Assembly: GCA_964420065.1 (NCBI GenBank)
Contig: CAYQQK010000001.1
Location: 62,001-126,000, forward strand
Direction: 5' to 3'
Source: CAYQQK01 sp964420065
Lineage (GTDB): Bacteria; Bacillota; Dethiobacteria; DTU022
Length of the DNA stretch: 64,000 bases
Shown here in pieces: positions 25,137-33,456 of the stretch (the stretch's first letter is position 1; each line of letters opens with the position of its first letter). A program made the position numbers and the translations under genes. Below the pieces are notes generated by a model that worked only from the letters and a program-made list of their open reading frames with translations, did no database searches and was not told the origin of the DNA.

Positions 25137-26030
25137 ATGGGAGCACCGTCACTGCTGATCAAAGCGCCGGCCAAGATCAATCTGGCCCTGGCGGTTCACG
25201 GGCGCCGGGCCGACGGTTATCATACGCTGGAAACGGTGCTTCAAACAGTGCCCTTGGCGGACACACTAACCTTTTTTCACCGGCGGAAACCCGGGCTGCT
25301 TTTCCGGTGCAGTGCCCCGGAACTGGAAAATGTAGATAACCTTGTTTACCGGGCTGCCCGCGCCCTGGAAGAGGATGCCGGCACTGCGCTGCCGGGAGTT
25401 GAAATAGTTCTTCGAAAAGCTATTCCCCGGGCGGCCGGTCTCGGCGGCGGCAGCAGTGATGCCGCCGCGACACTGATCGCCCTGAATCGTTTTTGGGGGC
25501 TGGGTCGTAATCGTGATCAACTGGCCCGCCTTGGTGCGGCGCTCGGTTCGGATGTGCCCTTTTTTTTCTACGGGCCGACCGCCCTGGCCCGGGGAAGAGG
25601 GGAAATCGTTACGGTCCTGCCCCCTTTACCGTTTTTATGGGCCGTCCTGGCACTCCCGGCCGGTCTAAGACTTTCCACTGCCGCGGTTTATCGCGCTCTG
25701 CCGGATCCCCTGCCGCCGCCGCCCGGTTTGGAGCCGCTCCTGAGGGCCATCCGACAGGGAGACCGGGGACAGGTTTTGCAGTGGCTTGCCGGGGGAAATA
25801 TCAATACTTTGGCCGGGGTGGTCCGACCCCGTTATCCCGAGGTACACGATTTGCTAACAACCCTGACCGGTCTCGGTCTTCCGGCAGCCCTTTCCGGCAG
25901 CGGACCGGCAGTTTTTGGACTCACTCCGAGTCGGCAAAAAGCTTTTGCGGTATCCCGCCGGCTTCAAGAGGAGGGCCGGCAAGCTTACCTGTGTTGGGTC
26001 GGAGAGCGAACGCCGGGGAACAGATCCTGA
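25137..26030 (+). CDS. ispE: 4-diphosphocytidyl-2-C-methyl-D-erythritol kinase
   Basis: A 297-residue GHMP kinase of the MEP isoprenoid pathway. Substrate motif APAKINLALAVHGRRADGYH (residues 9-28), ATP loop RAAGLGGGSSDAAATL (about 97-112) and third motif PAALSGSGPAVFGL. ATG 25137 follows a gggaagggcgga tract. The preceding 240 bases (24894-25136) hold no gene or clear signal beyond a short GCGG/CCGC hairpin near 25020. Confidence 0.95.
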   Translation: MGAPSLLIKAPAKINLALAVHGRRADGYHTLETVLQTVPLADTLTFFHRRKPGLLFRCSAPELENVDNLVYRAARALEEDAGTALPGVEIVLRKAIPRAAGLGGGSSDAAATLIALNRFWGLGRNRDQLARLGAALGSDVPFFFYGPTALARGRGEIVTVLPPLPFLWAVLALPAGLRLSTAAVYRALPDPLPPPPGLEPLLRAIRQGDRGQVLQWLAGGNINTLAGVVRPRYPEVHDLLTTLTGLGLPAALSGSGPAVFGLTPSRQKAFAVSRRLQEEGRQAYLCWVGERTPGNRS

Positions 26031-26130
26031 GGTTATTTGTTGGGGGGGAAAGGAAATACAGACGGGTAGATCACCCCTGCAATCAACCCTTTCGGGGAAA
26101 CAGGGGGAAAATGGGTTTGATGTTGTAGTT

Positions 26131-26895
26131 ATGGCCGGAAGCAGCGGGATCGACCCCCTGGCCCGGCAGGAAGGCGTTACCAACAAGGCTTTTATTCTCC
26201 TGTCGGGGCGGCCCCTTTTGGCATACGTTCTGGAAAGCCTGGCCCGGGCCCCTTCAATTCGCCGGGTGATTGCGGTCGGGCCCCCGGTTGAGTTGGAAGC
26301 CTTGAGGGAGGGGGGGCTTCCGTTAATTGTTGTCCCCGAAACCGGATCAATGCTGGACAATGCCGCCGCCGGTCTGGAACAGGCGGCCCCGGATGGACTT
26401 TGCCTGCTTTCCACGGGGGATATTCCCTTGCTCACCGCCGGGACGGTTGAACATTTTTTGGCACTGTGCCGGCCCCGGGAAGCCGATTTTTTCTATCCGG
26501 TCCTGAGCCGGGAAAGCTACCGGTCCTTTCCGGAAACACAGCGCACTTACGTGCGCCTGCGAGACGGCGCTTTGACCGGAGGTAATCTGGTCCTGATCCG
26601 TCCTTCCTGGTTCCGGGATTACCGGGGGCAACTGGAAATATTTATTGCGACCAGGAAAAACCCGCTAAAGCTATGGCGCTTTTTGCCCCCGTTGATCCTG
26701 TTCAAATTTCTTTGCGGTCGCCTGGCGGTAATCGACCTGGAAGATGCCTTTTCGAAAGCACTTCACCTGCGGGCCAGGGCCGTCCCCTGCGACCTGGTTG
26801 AATTGGGCCTGGACGTGGACAAGCCGGGAGACCTGCAAATAGTCAGGCAGGAGCTGGCCCGCCGGGAAGGCCGAAATCAAAAAGGCAGTGTATAA
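26131..26895 (+). CDS. Nucleotidyltransferase (MobA/GlmU-like NTP transferase), 5' end probably frameshifted
   Basis: About 254 residues from the first canonical in-frame start. The Rossmann-like NTP-transferase fold is recognised from NKAFILLSGRPLLAYVLESL and LLSTGDIPLLTAGTVEHFL, with a C-terminal DLVELGLDVDKPGDL typical of the group. The substrate is unknown. The first strand and glycine loop (FDVVVMAGSSG) begin before ATG 26131, but no start codon opens that frame. ATG 26111, with agggggaaa ahead of it, reads M-G and then leaves the frame; one extra base in the GGGTTT run at 26113-26118 would give M-G-F-D-V-V-V. A one-base loss, real or from sequencing, is likely. Confidence 0.72.
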   Translation: MAGSSGIDPLARQEGVTNKAFILLSGRPLLAYVLESLARAPSIRRVIAVGPPVELEALREGGLPLIVVPETGSMLDNAAAGLEQAAPDGLCLLSTGDIPLLTAGTVEHFLALCRPREADFFYPVLSRESYRSFPETQRTYVRLRDGALTGGNLVLIRPSWFRDYRGQLEIFIATRKNPLKLWRFLPPLILFKFLCGRLAVIDLEDAFSKALHLRARAVPCDLVELGLDVDKPGDLQIVRQELARREGRNQKGSV

Positions 26896-26940
26896 TGAAA
26901 TAGCTGCGGGGTTATGTCCAAAAATTGAGGAGGGGCGATC

Positions 26941-28344
26941 ATGAAACCGGTATGGGCGGTGATCCTGGCTGCCGGAGAGGGGAAGCGGATGCGCTCGTCC
27001 TTGCCGAAAGTGTTGCATCCCTTGTGCGGCCGGCCGATGCTACATTATGTTTTCGATTGTGTCTCGGCTCTGGCCGAACAAGTGGTAGCGGTGATCGGTC
27101 ATGGTGGGGTTCAGGTGCGGGAGGCACTTGGTCCGGAGGTGCTTTATGTAACCCAGTTCGAACAAAAGGGGACCGGGCATGCCCTGCAACAGGCTTTATC
27201 CGTATTGCCGGAAGAGGGGCGGGTGCTGGTTCTCGGCGGGGATACTCCTTTACTCCTACCGCACCACCTGCAGGACCTGAAAAGGGCTTGTACAGGTAGC
27301 GCTGCCGCCGTGCTGACCGCGGTGCTGCCCGATCCGGCCGGTTACGGGAGGGTGGTGCGCCGCTCGGACGGTACCCTGAGGGCGGTGGTGGAAGAAGAGG
27401 ATGCCACGGCAAGAGAAAGAGCGATCACCGAGATCAACAGCGGCACCTACTGTTTTGAACTGGCGGTGCTGCGGCGCTTTCTGCCTCGCCTGAAAAATGA
27501 TAATATCCAGCGCGAATACTATTTACCCGCTGTTTTGTCACTCATGGTTGGTGAGGGGTTACCGGTAGCCCTGCACACGGTGGAGGACTACCGGGTGGTC
27601 CTTGGAGTCAATGATCGGAGTCAGCTTGCCGAAGCAGCCGCCGTCTGGCGGAGGCGGATCAACCAAGCTCATATGCAGGCCGGTGTCACTTTGCTTGACC
27701 CGGGAAGCATCTATATCGATTACGGGGTCTCCGTGGGTACGGATACGGTAATCTATCCCCAGACCATGCTCGAAGGGGCATGCCGGGTTGGACAGGGCTG
27801 CCGCCTGGGGCCGCAGACCCACCTCACCTGCTCCTCCCTCGGCGACGGCGTTACGGTATCTTTCTCTGTCGTTAAAGAGAGCATGTTGGAAAGCGGGGCT
27901 CAGGTCGGACCTTTCGCCCATTTGCGCCCGGGTTGCCGGATCGGATCCGGGGTCAAGATTGGCAGCTTTGTCGAGATCAAAAACTCCGTTCTGGGGGCGG
28001 GGGCCAAGGCGCCCCACCTCAGCTATGCCGGTGACGCCGATATTGAAGCAGGGGTGAATCTTGGCGCCGGGGTAATCGTGGTTAACTATGACGGCAGGCG
28101 CAAGTGCCGGACCACCATCGAAAAGGGTGCTTTCATCGGTTGTAACAGCAATCTCGTTGCTCCGGTACGTATCGGGGCGGGCGCCTATGTGGCGGCAGGT
28201 TCAACCATCACTCGTGATGTAACCGGTGGCGACCTGGCCGTGGCACGAGCCCGCCAGGTCAACCGTCCCGGACTGGCGAACCGCTGGATTGATCAAGAAA
28301 AATCTTTTCCGGCAGGAAACGATGAAACCGATCGAGAAAAATAA
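26941..28344 (+). CDS. glmU: Bifunctional UDP-N-acetylglucosamine pyrophosphorylase / glucosamine-1-P acetyltransferase
   Basis: A 467-residue cell-wall precursor enzyme. N-terminal uridyltransferase: LAAGEGKRMRSSLPKVLHPL (about 10-29), QFEQKGTGHALQQA, GDTPLL. C-terminal left-handed beta-helix of hexapeptide repeats from about 250 on (VKIGSFVEIKNSVLGAGAK, HLSYAGDADIEAGVNLGAGV, GAFIGCNSNLVAPVRIGAGA) carries the acetyltransferase. ATG 26941 has gaggagggg. Its end overlaps the possible early start of prs. Confidence 0.97.
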   Translation: MKPVWAVILAAGEGKRMRSSLPKVLHPLCGRPMLHYVFDCVSALAEQVVAVIGHGGVQVREALGPEVLYVTQFEQKGTGHALQQALSVLPEEGRVLVLGGDTPLLLPHHLQDLKRACTGSAAAVLTAVLPDPAGYGRVVRRSDGTLRAVVEEEDATARERAITEINSGTYCFELAVLRRFLPRLKNDNIQREYYLPAVLSLMVGEGLPVALHTVEDYRVVLGVNDRSQLAEAAAVWRRRINQAHMQAGVTLLDPGSIYIDYGVSVGTDTVIYPQTMLEGACRVGQGCRLGPQTHLTCSSLGDGVTVSFSVVKESMLESGAQVGPFAHLRPGCRIGSGVKIGSFVEIKNSVLGAGAKAPHLSYAGDADIEAGVNLGAGVIVVNYDGRRKCRTTIEKGAFIGCNSNLVAPVRIGAGAYVAAGSTITRDVTGGDLAVARARQVNRPGLANRWIDQEKSFPAGNDETDREK

Positions 28345-28378
28345 AAATGACGGTTGGTGTAGAAGGGATCTTGGTACG

Positions 28379-29323
28379 GTGCAAATCAACAGCAGGCTTA
28401 AAGTTTTTAGCGGCAATGCCAACCGCCCCCTGGCCCGGGAGATCGCCGGTTGCATCGGTGTTTCCCTGGGCAAGATTGACCTGTCTCGTTTCAGTGACGG
28501 TGAGATCACTTTAAATATCAAGGAAAGTGTGCGCGGGTACAGCGTTTTCTTGATTCAACCCATCTGCAACCCGGTTAATGAAAACATCATGGAACTGTTG
28601 ATCCTTATCGATGCCGTGCGCCGGGCTTCGGCCAAATCGGTCAATGCCGTCGTGCCCTATTACGGGTATGCCCGCCAGGACCGGAAAACGCGGGCCCGGG
28701 ATCCGATCACGGCCAAGCTGGTGGCGGATCTGATCACGGCCGCCGGAGCCGATCGGGTCGTGGCGATGGACCTGCACGCCGGTCAGATTCAAGGTTTTTT
28801 TAATATTCCATTCGATCATCTTACCGCCGTCCCGATCCTGGCGAAATATTTTCAAGAAAAAAACATTTTTAACGGGGTCGTGGTTTCTCCTGACCTGGGG
28901 GGAGTTACACGGGCCCGCCGGCTCGCCGATCGCCTGGGAATGCCCATTGCCGTGATCGATAAGAAACGCCCTGCGCCCAACCGGTCCGAGGTAATGAACA
29001 TTATCGGCCAGGTTCGAAACAAAGCGGCCATTTTAATGGACGATATCATCGATACGGCCGGTACCATTGCCCAGGGGGCGGAGGCGCTTTTGGAAAAGGG
29101 TGTCCGGGAGGTGTATGCTTGCTGTACCCACCCGGTTTTTTCCGGGCCTGCTCTGGAGCGTTTAAGCGGGACTCCCCTCAGGGAAGTAGTTTTCACCAAT
29201 ACCATTCCGATTCTAGAAGGGCTTCCGTCGGACAAATTCCGCGTTCTTTCGGTAGCGCCCCTGATTGGCGAGGCGATCGTGCGGATCCACGAAGAACGTT
29301 CTGTTAGTGTCTTGTTTGATTAA
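28379..29323 (+). CDS. prs: Ribose-phosphate pyrophosphokinase (PRPP synthetase)
   Basis: A 314-residue class I PRPP synthetase supplying PRPP for purine, pyrimidine, His, Trp and NAD synthesis. Motifs: LKVFSGNANRPLAREIA, pyrophosphate/ATP region YYGYARQDRKTRARDPITAK, and the PRPP loop ILMDDIIDTAGTI. GTG 28379 is preferred because it gives the usual length and N-terminus with agaaggg upstream. ATG 28322, inside glmU, is in frame and would add 19 residues. The glmU-prs-ctc order matches Bacillus. Confidence 0.95.
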   Translation: MQINSRLKVFSGNANRPLAREIAGCIGVSLGKIDLSRFSDGEITLNIKESVRGYSVFLIQPICNPVNENIMELLILIDAVRRASAKSVNAVVPYYGYARQDRKTRARDPITAKLVADLITAAGADRVVAMDLHAGQIQGFFNIPFDHLTAVPILAKYFQEKNIFNGVVVSPDLGGVTRARRLADRLGMPIAVIDKKRPAPNRSEVMNIIGQVRNKAAILMDDIIDTAGTIAQGAEALLEKGVREVYACCTHPVFSGPALERLSGTPLREVVFTNTIPILEGLPSDKFRVLSVAPLIGEAIVRIHEERSVSVLFD

Positions 29324-29358
29324 ACAACCCGCAAGCAACAACTGATTGAAGCCCGTCA

Positions 29359-29387
29359 TTGATCACGGTTTCCGGATAGGGTATAAT
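29359..29387 (+). promoter_or_regulatory. Sigma-A promoter of rplY
   Basis: TTGATC (29359-29364), a 17-base spacer and perfect TATAAT (29382-29387), 33 bases before the gene. Confidence 0.65.
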
Positions 29388-29419
29388 ATTTTCCTGTCAA
29401 GAAAAACGGAGGATGAACC

Positions 29420-30085
29420 ATGGAACATTTGACATTGGAGGCGGCACCCCGCCGGCGGGTCGGTAAAGGAAAATTGAAACGCCTGCGAAGCGAGGGCCGG
29501 GTGCCGGCGGTGATTTACGGCCGGGGGAAGGATAGCGAAGCATTGCTGGTGGATGGTAAAAACCTGCACCAGATCCTGGCCATGGGGGGAACCAACGTCC
29601 TGGTGGATCTGCGCATCGGGGACGGGAAGGATGAAAAAGCGAAGCAAGAAACGGTGATGCTTAAGGACATCCAGAGGGATATCCTTTTCATGGACCGGAT
29701 TGTCCACGTTGATTTTATCCGTATTTCCATGACGGAACGGATCGAGGTATCCGTGCCCCTGAACTTTACCGGGGAACCGGCCGGGGTGCAGGAAGGCGGT
29801 ATTGTCCAGCAGGTTCTGCGGGAAATCCTGGTGCGCTGTCTTCCGGCGGCCATTCCGGAAACAGTGGATGTCGATCTTTCGCCTCTGGGGATCGGCGACA
29901 GCATTACCGTGGGCGAGGTCGCCCTGGACGAACAGGTGGAACTGATCACTTCCCCGGATGAAACCGTGGCCCTGGTAACGGTGCCGGAAATGCTCGAAGA
30001 AGAGGAAGAGGCGGAAAAGGAACCCGAAGAAGCATCGGAAAAGCCGTCTGAGGAAGAGTTTCCGGGAAGGGTTGATGAGGGTTAA
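29420..30085 (+). CDS. rplY: 50S ribosomal protein L25, long (Ctc/TL5) form
   Basis: A 221-residue 5S-rRNA-binding protein. The N-terminal L25 domain (TLEAAPRRRVGKGKLKRLRS, EGRVPAVIYGRG) is followed by the TL5/Ctc C-terminal beta domain (DFIRISMTERIEVSVPLNF, PETVDVDLSPLGIGDSITV) and a strongly acidic tail of about 35 residues. Ctc is a general stress protein in Bacillus. ATG 29420 has cggagg. pth starts 2 bases after its stop. Confidence 0.95.
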   Translation: MEHLTLEAAPRRRVGKGKLKRLRSEGRVPAVIYGRGKDSEALLVDGKNLHQILAMGGTNVLVDLRIGDGKDEKAKQETVMLKDIQRDILFMDRIVHVDFIRISMTERIEVSVPLNFTGEPAGVQEGGIVQQVLREILVRCLPAAIPETVDVDLSPLGIGDSITVGEVALDEQVELITSPDETVALVTVPEMLEEEEEAEKEPEEASEKPSEEEFPGRVDEG

Positions 30086-30087
30086 AG

Positions 30088-30690
30088 GTGGCCCCGCGTG
30101 TGGACCGGAAAGGTGCCGGGAAAGTGCACCTGGTTACCGGGTTGGGCAACCCCGGCTTTCGCTACAGCGGTACCAGGCATAACGCCGGGTTCAGGGTGGT
30201 GGAAGCGCTGTCCCGGCACTTGTCCGTCGGCCGGCCGTTCCGCCTTGTACATAGCCTTTGTGCCGAAATTCGCCGTCCCGGCGGTTTAATTGTTCTGGCC
30301 CAGCCTCTGACCTATATGAATTTAAGCGGCCGAGCGGCGGTCGAATTGTGGCGGCGTTACCCGGTCAGCCCGGATTGTTTCTTGCTGGTCCATGATGACC
30401 TGGATCTGCCCCTGGGAACGCTGCGCCTGAAAAGAAACGGCGGCAGCGCCGGGCACCGTGGGGTGCAATCGGTGATCGAGCACCTGGGATCAGCCTGTTT
30501 TGACCGTCTCCGGTTCGGGATTGGCCGCTCGGGGGAGATAGAAGCGGGCGGCTACGTTTTGGCCCCCTTCTCGGCCGGGGAAAACGAGCTGCTCCGTGGG
30601 ATCGTGGAAAAGGCGGTCCAGGCCGTGATGATGTGGGTTGAAGAAGGCTTTGAACCGGCTGCAAACCGTTTTAACCGTACCCCGGCGTAG
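30088..30690 (+). CDS. pth: Peptidyl-tRNA hydrolase
   Basis: A 200-residue enzyme that frees tRNA from dropped-off peptidyl-tRNA (SpoVC in Bacillus). Active-site motifs: GLGNPGFRYSGTRHNAGFRV with the catalytic His, LTYMNLSGRAAVEL, HDDLDLPLGTLRLK and GGSAGHRGVQSVIEHLG. The start is GTG 30088 or GTG 30100; neither has a strong binding site, suggesting coupling to rplY. Confidence 0.95.
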   Translation: MAPRVDRKGAGKVHLVTGLGNPGFRYSGTRHNAGFRVVEALSRHLSVGRPFRLVHSLCAEIRRPGGLIVLAQPLTYMNLSGRAAVELWRRYPVSPDCFLLVHDDLDLPLGTLRLKRNGGSAGHRGVQSVIEHLGSACFDRLRFGIGRSGEIEAGGYVLAPFSAGENELLRGIVEKAVQAVMMWVEEGFEPAANRFNRTPA

Positions 30691-30727
30691 TTCGAATCTG
30701 ATTCCACAAAATTTTGCAAATCCTTAC

Positions 30728-30756
30728 TTGTGCCTTTCCCCGTGCTGTGGTAATAT
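30728..30756 (+). promoter_or_regulatory. Promoter of the T-box-controlled aroF-pheA operon
   Basis: TTGTGC (30728-30733), 17-base spacer, TAATAT (30751-30756). Transcription would begin near 30763, at the front of the T-box leader. Confidence 0.5.
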
Positions 30757-30762
30757 GGATAA

Positions 30763-31080
30763 AAGCATTTTCAGTAAAGGCAATGCAGGAGGAAAGTAAG
30801 CCGGGATTCTTCCCGCGTAGAGAAGCGGGGCCACGGGCTGCAAGCCCTGCCGGGAAAGGACCGGATGAAGTTCCCTTCGAAGCTGTTGGCTGAAAACCCG
30901 TTTTGAAACCGGGGTTAAGTAGGCTTAACCGGTTCTTCCTCGTTAGCGGAAGAGGGTATCGGTGGGTTCCCGGCCCGGGGGTAACTCTCCCGTACCTGAC
31001 AAGGCGGGCTGTTTGCTGCAGCTAAATCGGGTGGTAACGCGGATCATATCCGTCCCTTTGAGGGCGGATATTTTTTACTT
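30763..31080 (+). promoter_or_regulatory. T-box riboswitch ahead of aroF-pheA
   Basis: The conserved T-box GGGTGGTAACGCG lies at 31029-31041, followed by an intrinsic terminator: ATATCCG (31046-31052) pairs with CGGATAT (31065-31071), an inner CCC/GGG, then a T-run to 31076. The preceding 260 bases are structured as expected for stem I, II and III. Uncharged tRNA pairs with TGGT (31032-31035), stabilising the antiterminator and letting aroF-pheA be transcribed. TGGT fits a tRNA ending ACCA, meaning discriminator A, as in tRNA-Phe or tRNA-Tyr but not bacterial tRNA-Trp (G73). With a prephenate dehydratase downstream, tRNA-Phe is the best guess. The exact specifier codon was not resolved. Confidence 0.9.
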
Positions 31081-31102
31081 TCAAAAGGAGGCTGGAAAGC
31101 AA

Positions 31103-32167
31103 ATGATTGTGGTGATGAAGCTTTCGGCGGAGCGGAAACAGATCGAGCGGGTGGAACAACGCCTGGCGGAGATGGGCTACCGGACACAGCTAATTCAAGG
31201 GGTGGAGCGCATTGTGATCGGTGCGGTTGGGGAGAAAAAAATTACTTTTCCGACCGGCCTGGAAATTCTACCCGGGGTGGAGAAAGTGGTTCCGGTCATG
31301 TCGCCGTACAAACTGGTCAGTCGTGAAAGCAAGGCCGAGAACACTGTGGTAGAGGTGGGGCCGGTTCGGGTTGGCGGGCCGGGATTGACGATCATGGCCG
31401 GGCCCTGCGCGGTGGAAAGCGAGGCACAGTTACTGACCACCGCCCGCCAGGTTAAGGCAGCGGGCGCGCAAATTTTGCGTGGCGGGGCTTTCAAGCCGCG
31501 TACCTCCCCGTACAGCTTTCAAGGGCTGGAGAAAAAAGCGCTGGAGATGCTCGACCGGGTCCGCCGGGAAACGGAATTGCCGGTGGTTACCGAAGTCCTG
31601 ACCCCACAGGATGTGGAACTGGTGGCCGGACACTGTGACCTGCTCCAGGTGGGTGCCCGCAATATGCAAAATTTCCCCCTGTTACGGGAGTTGGGCCGGG
31701 CCGGCCGGCCGGTGCTCCTGAAACGGGGTATGGCCAATACCGTTGATGAGTGGCTTATGGCGGCGGAGTACATCCTGGCGGAAGGAAACTACCGTGTTAT
31801 TCTATGCGAGCGTGGCATCCGTACATTTGAACACGCGACGCGCAGCACCCTCGATATCAGTGCAATCCCCCTGGTGAAACACCAAAGCCATCTCCCGGTC
31901 GTTGCCGATCCCTGCCACTCGGGCGGTCACTGGCGATTGACCCTTCCCCTGAGCCTGGCGGCGGTGGCGGCCGGAGCTGACGGGCTTCTGGTGGAGGTAC
32001 ACCACTGTCCGGCGGAAGCACTCTGTGATGGAACCCAGTCACTGACCCCGGCAAACTTTGCCGCTCTCATGGCTGAAACGGCACGGCTGGCTGCTGCGGT
32101 GGGGCGTTTCCTTTCGGCTCCGCTGGAAAAACTGTATTCCGGGGAGGCGCGCTGTGCCGAACATTAA
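31103..32167 (+). CDS. aroF: 3-deoxy-7-phosphoheptulonate synthase (DAHP synthase)
   Basis: A 354-residue type I-beta DAHP synthase joining PEP and erythrose-4-phosphate, first step of the shikimate pathway. Residues 1-75 are a ferredoxin-like regulatory domain; the TIM barrel follows, with MAGPCAVESEAQL, LRGGAFKPRTSPYSFQGLE, GARNMQNFPLLRELG, KRGMANTVDEW and the metal-site HHC in EVHHCPAEALCDG. ATG 31103 has aaaggaggctgg upstream and gives the family N-terminus. Controlled by the T-box; overlaps pheA by 14 bases. Confidence 0.96.
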   Translation: MIVVMKLSAERKQIERVEQRLAEMGYRTQLIQGVERIVIGAVGEKKITFPTGLEILPGVEKVVPVMSPYKLVSRESKAENTVVEVGPVRVGGPGLTIMAGPCAVESEAQLLTTARQVKAAGAQILRGGAFKPRTSPYSFQGLEKKALEMLDRVRRETELPVVTEVLTPQDVELVAGHCDLLQVGARNMQNFPLLRELGRAGRPVLLKRGMANTVDEWLMAAEYILAEGNYRVILCERGIRTFEHATRSTLDISAIPLVKHQSHLPVVADPCHSGGHWRLTLPLSLAAVAAGADGLLVEVHHCPAEALCDGTQSLTPANFAALMAETARLAAAVGRFLSAPLEKLYSGEARCAEH

Positions 32168-32993
32168 ACTGGGGTTCCTTGGCCCAAGGGGCACTTTCTC
32201 CGAGGAAGCGGCTTTGCTTTACCGCCGTCATCACGGGGGGATCGATTTATGCGAGTTCACTTCGATTGGAGAGGTCTGCGAATCGGTAGTCGGAAGGAGA
32301 ACGGAACGGGGTATTGTGCCCCTGGAGAATTCCCTGGAGGGTGGGGTGGGGGCGACCCTGGACGCTCTGGCCCTCCTGGAAGGTATTGTTATCATCGGGG
32401 AACTGCTTTACCCGGTCCAGCATTGTTTACTGGCCCAAAAGGGTTCCCAACCGGGGGAATTCCGGATGGTTTGTTCACACCCCCATGCCTTCGGGCAATG
32501 CCGCCTTTACCTGCGCCGTTTATTTCCGGATTTGATTTGCCGTCCCGTGGAGAGTACCGCCGCCGCGGCAAGCCTGGCGGCGTGCGATGCGGGTATTGCC
32601 GCCGTGGCTCCCGCCCGGGCCGCTTTGCTTTATGATCTGGAGGTGTTGGCGGAGGGGATTCAGGATCATCCGGGCAGTACAACCCGTTTCATCGTTCTGG
32701 CCAATACCGAATCGCCCCCGACCGGCCGGGACAAGACCTCCCTTGTACTGGCCGGACCGGATGGCCCGGGAAGCTTGCATCGGATTCTTGGTTTTTTTGC
32801 CCGCTGGGAAATCAATCTGACCCGGATTGAATCGCGACCCTCGCGGCGCAACCTGGGTGATTATCTCTTTTTTATTGATTGTCAGGGGCATCGCCGCGAA
32901 CCCCGGTTAAAACAATTGTTTCGCTCCCTGCAGCGTGAGACCAGTTTTTTGAAGATCCTTGGTTCGTACCCCCGGGCAGAAGAGGGACGATGA
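32154..32993 (+). CDS. pheA: Prephenate dehydratase
   Basis: A 279-residue enzyme making phenylpyruvate. Order: periplasmic-binding-like catalytic domain starting KLGFLGPRGTFSEEAA, VPLENSLEGGVGATLDAL, then the TTRFIVLAN catalytic Thr motif (about 175), then a C-terminal ACT domain (GSLHRILGFFARWEINLTRI, ESRPSRRNLGDYLFFIDC) that senses phenylalanine. GTG 32154 lies within the end of aroF with ggggagg upstream, so translation is coupled. Confidence 0.95.
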   Translation: MPNIKLGFLGPRGTFSEEAALLYRRHHGGIDLCEFTSIGEVCESVVGRRTERGIVPLENSLEGGVGATLDALALLEGIVIIGELLYPVQHCLLAQKGSQPGEFRMVCSHPHAFGQCRLYLRRLFPDLICRPVESTAAAASLAACDAGIAAVAPARAALLYDLEVLAEGIQDHPGSTTRFIVLANTESPPTGRDKTSLVLAGPDGPGSLHRILGFFARWEINLTRIESRPSRRNLGDYLFFIDCQGHRREPRLKQLFRSLQRETSFLKILGSYPRAEEGR

Positions 32994-33101
32994 TCGCCTT
33001 GATACCGCCGCCGGTATTGCCTGCTCGGGGATAATTGCCCTCCCGGAAGGGAAGCATATTGCTGTCAGGTAGGTAGTAAGCTTGAAGGAAGAACGGCGGC
33101 A

Positions 33102-33347
33102 ATGAGCAAAGTCAAGGTTACTTATGTTTGCAACCGCTGTGGCACCCTGATCGGGGCGCTCGATCTGGACGGGTGGGAACTGTTGGAGTTGGGTCTGGAT
33201 CCGTTGACGGCGCAGTGGCGGGAAGATATAATAAAAGACGTTCAAACTGGGGATATGTTTGTCTATTCTCTTTGTGATGATTGCACCGAAACCATGGCCT
33301 GGCATGAAAGTGACCTTCCGTACCGGAGGGCGCCCGATTGGCATTAA
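33102..33347 (+). CDS. fin: Anti-sigma-F factor Fin
   Basis: An 81-residue protein with two CxxC zinc pairs, YVCNRCGTLIGALD (about 8-21) and LCDDCTETM (about 57-65). It matches Fin/YabK, which is made in the forespore and shuts down sigma-F so that sigma-G can take over. The pth-fin-mfd neighbourhood is the same in Bacillus (aroF-pheA are inserted here). ATG 33102 follows aaggaag. A clear sigma-F promoter was not identified. Confidence 0.85.
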   Translation: MSKVKVTYVCNRCGTLIGALDLDGWELLELGLDPLTAQWREDIIKDVQTGDMFVYSLCDDCTETMAWHESDLPYRRAPDWH

Positions 33348-33456
33348 TACCTGAAGCCGGATCATTTAAGGGGCCATTTTCAGAAAGATTTATCCGCAGT
33401 TATCATTTTTGGTTTCTTTTTGTTTTTGATGCACCCCCCGTGGAGGAATACCGCCC

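Noticed and set aside
30691..31102. Coding sequence in the 412-base gap after pth
   Set aside because: The region is explained by the promoter and T-box leader; the open frame from 30962 runs through the riboswitch into aroF.
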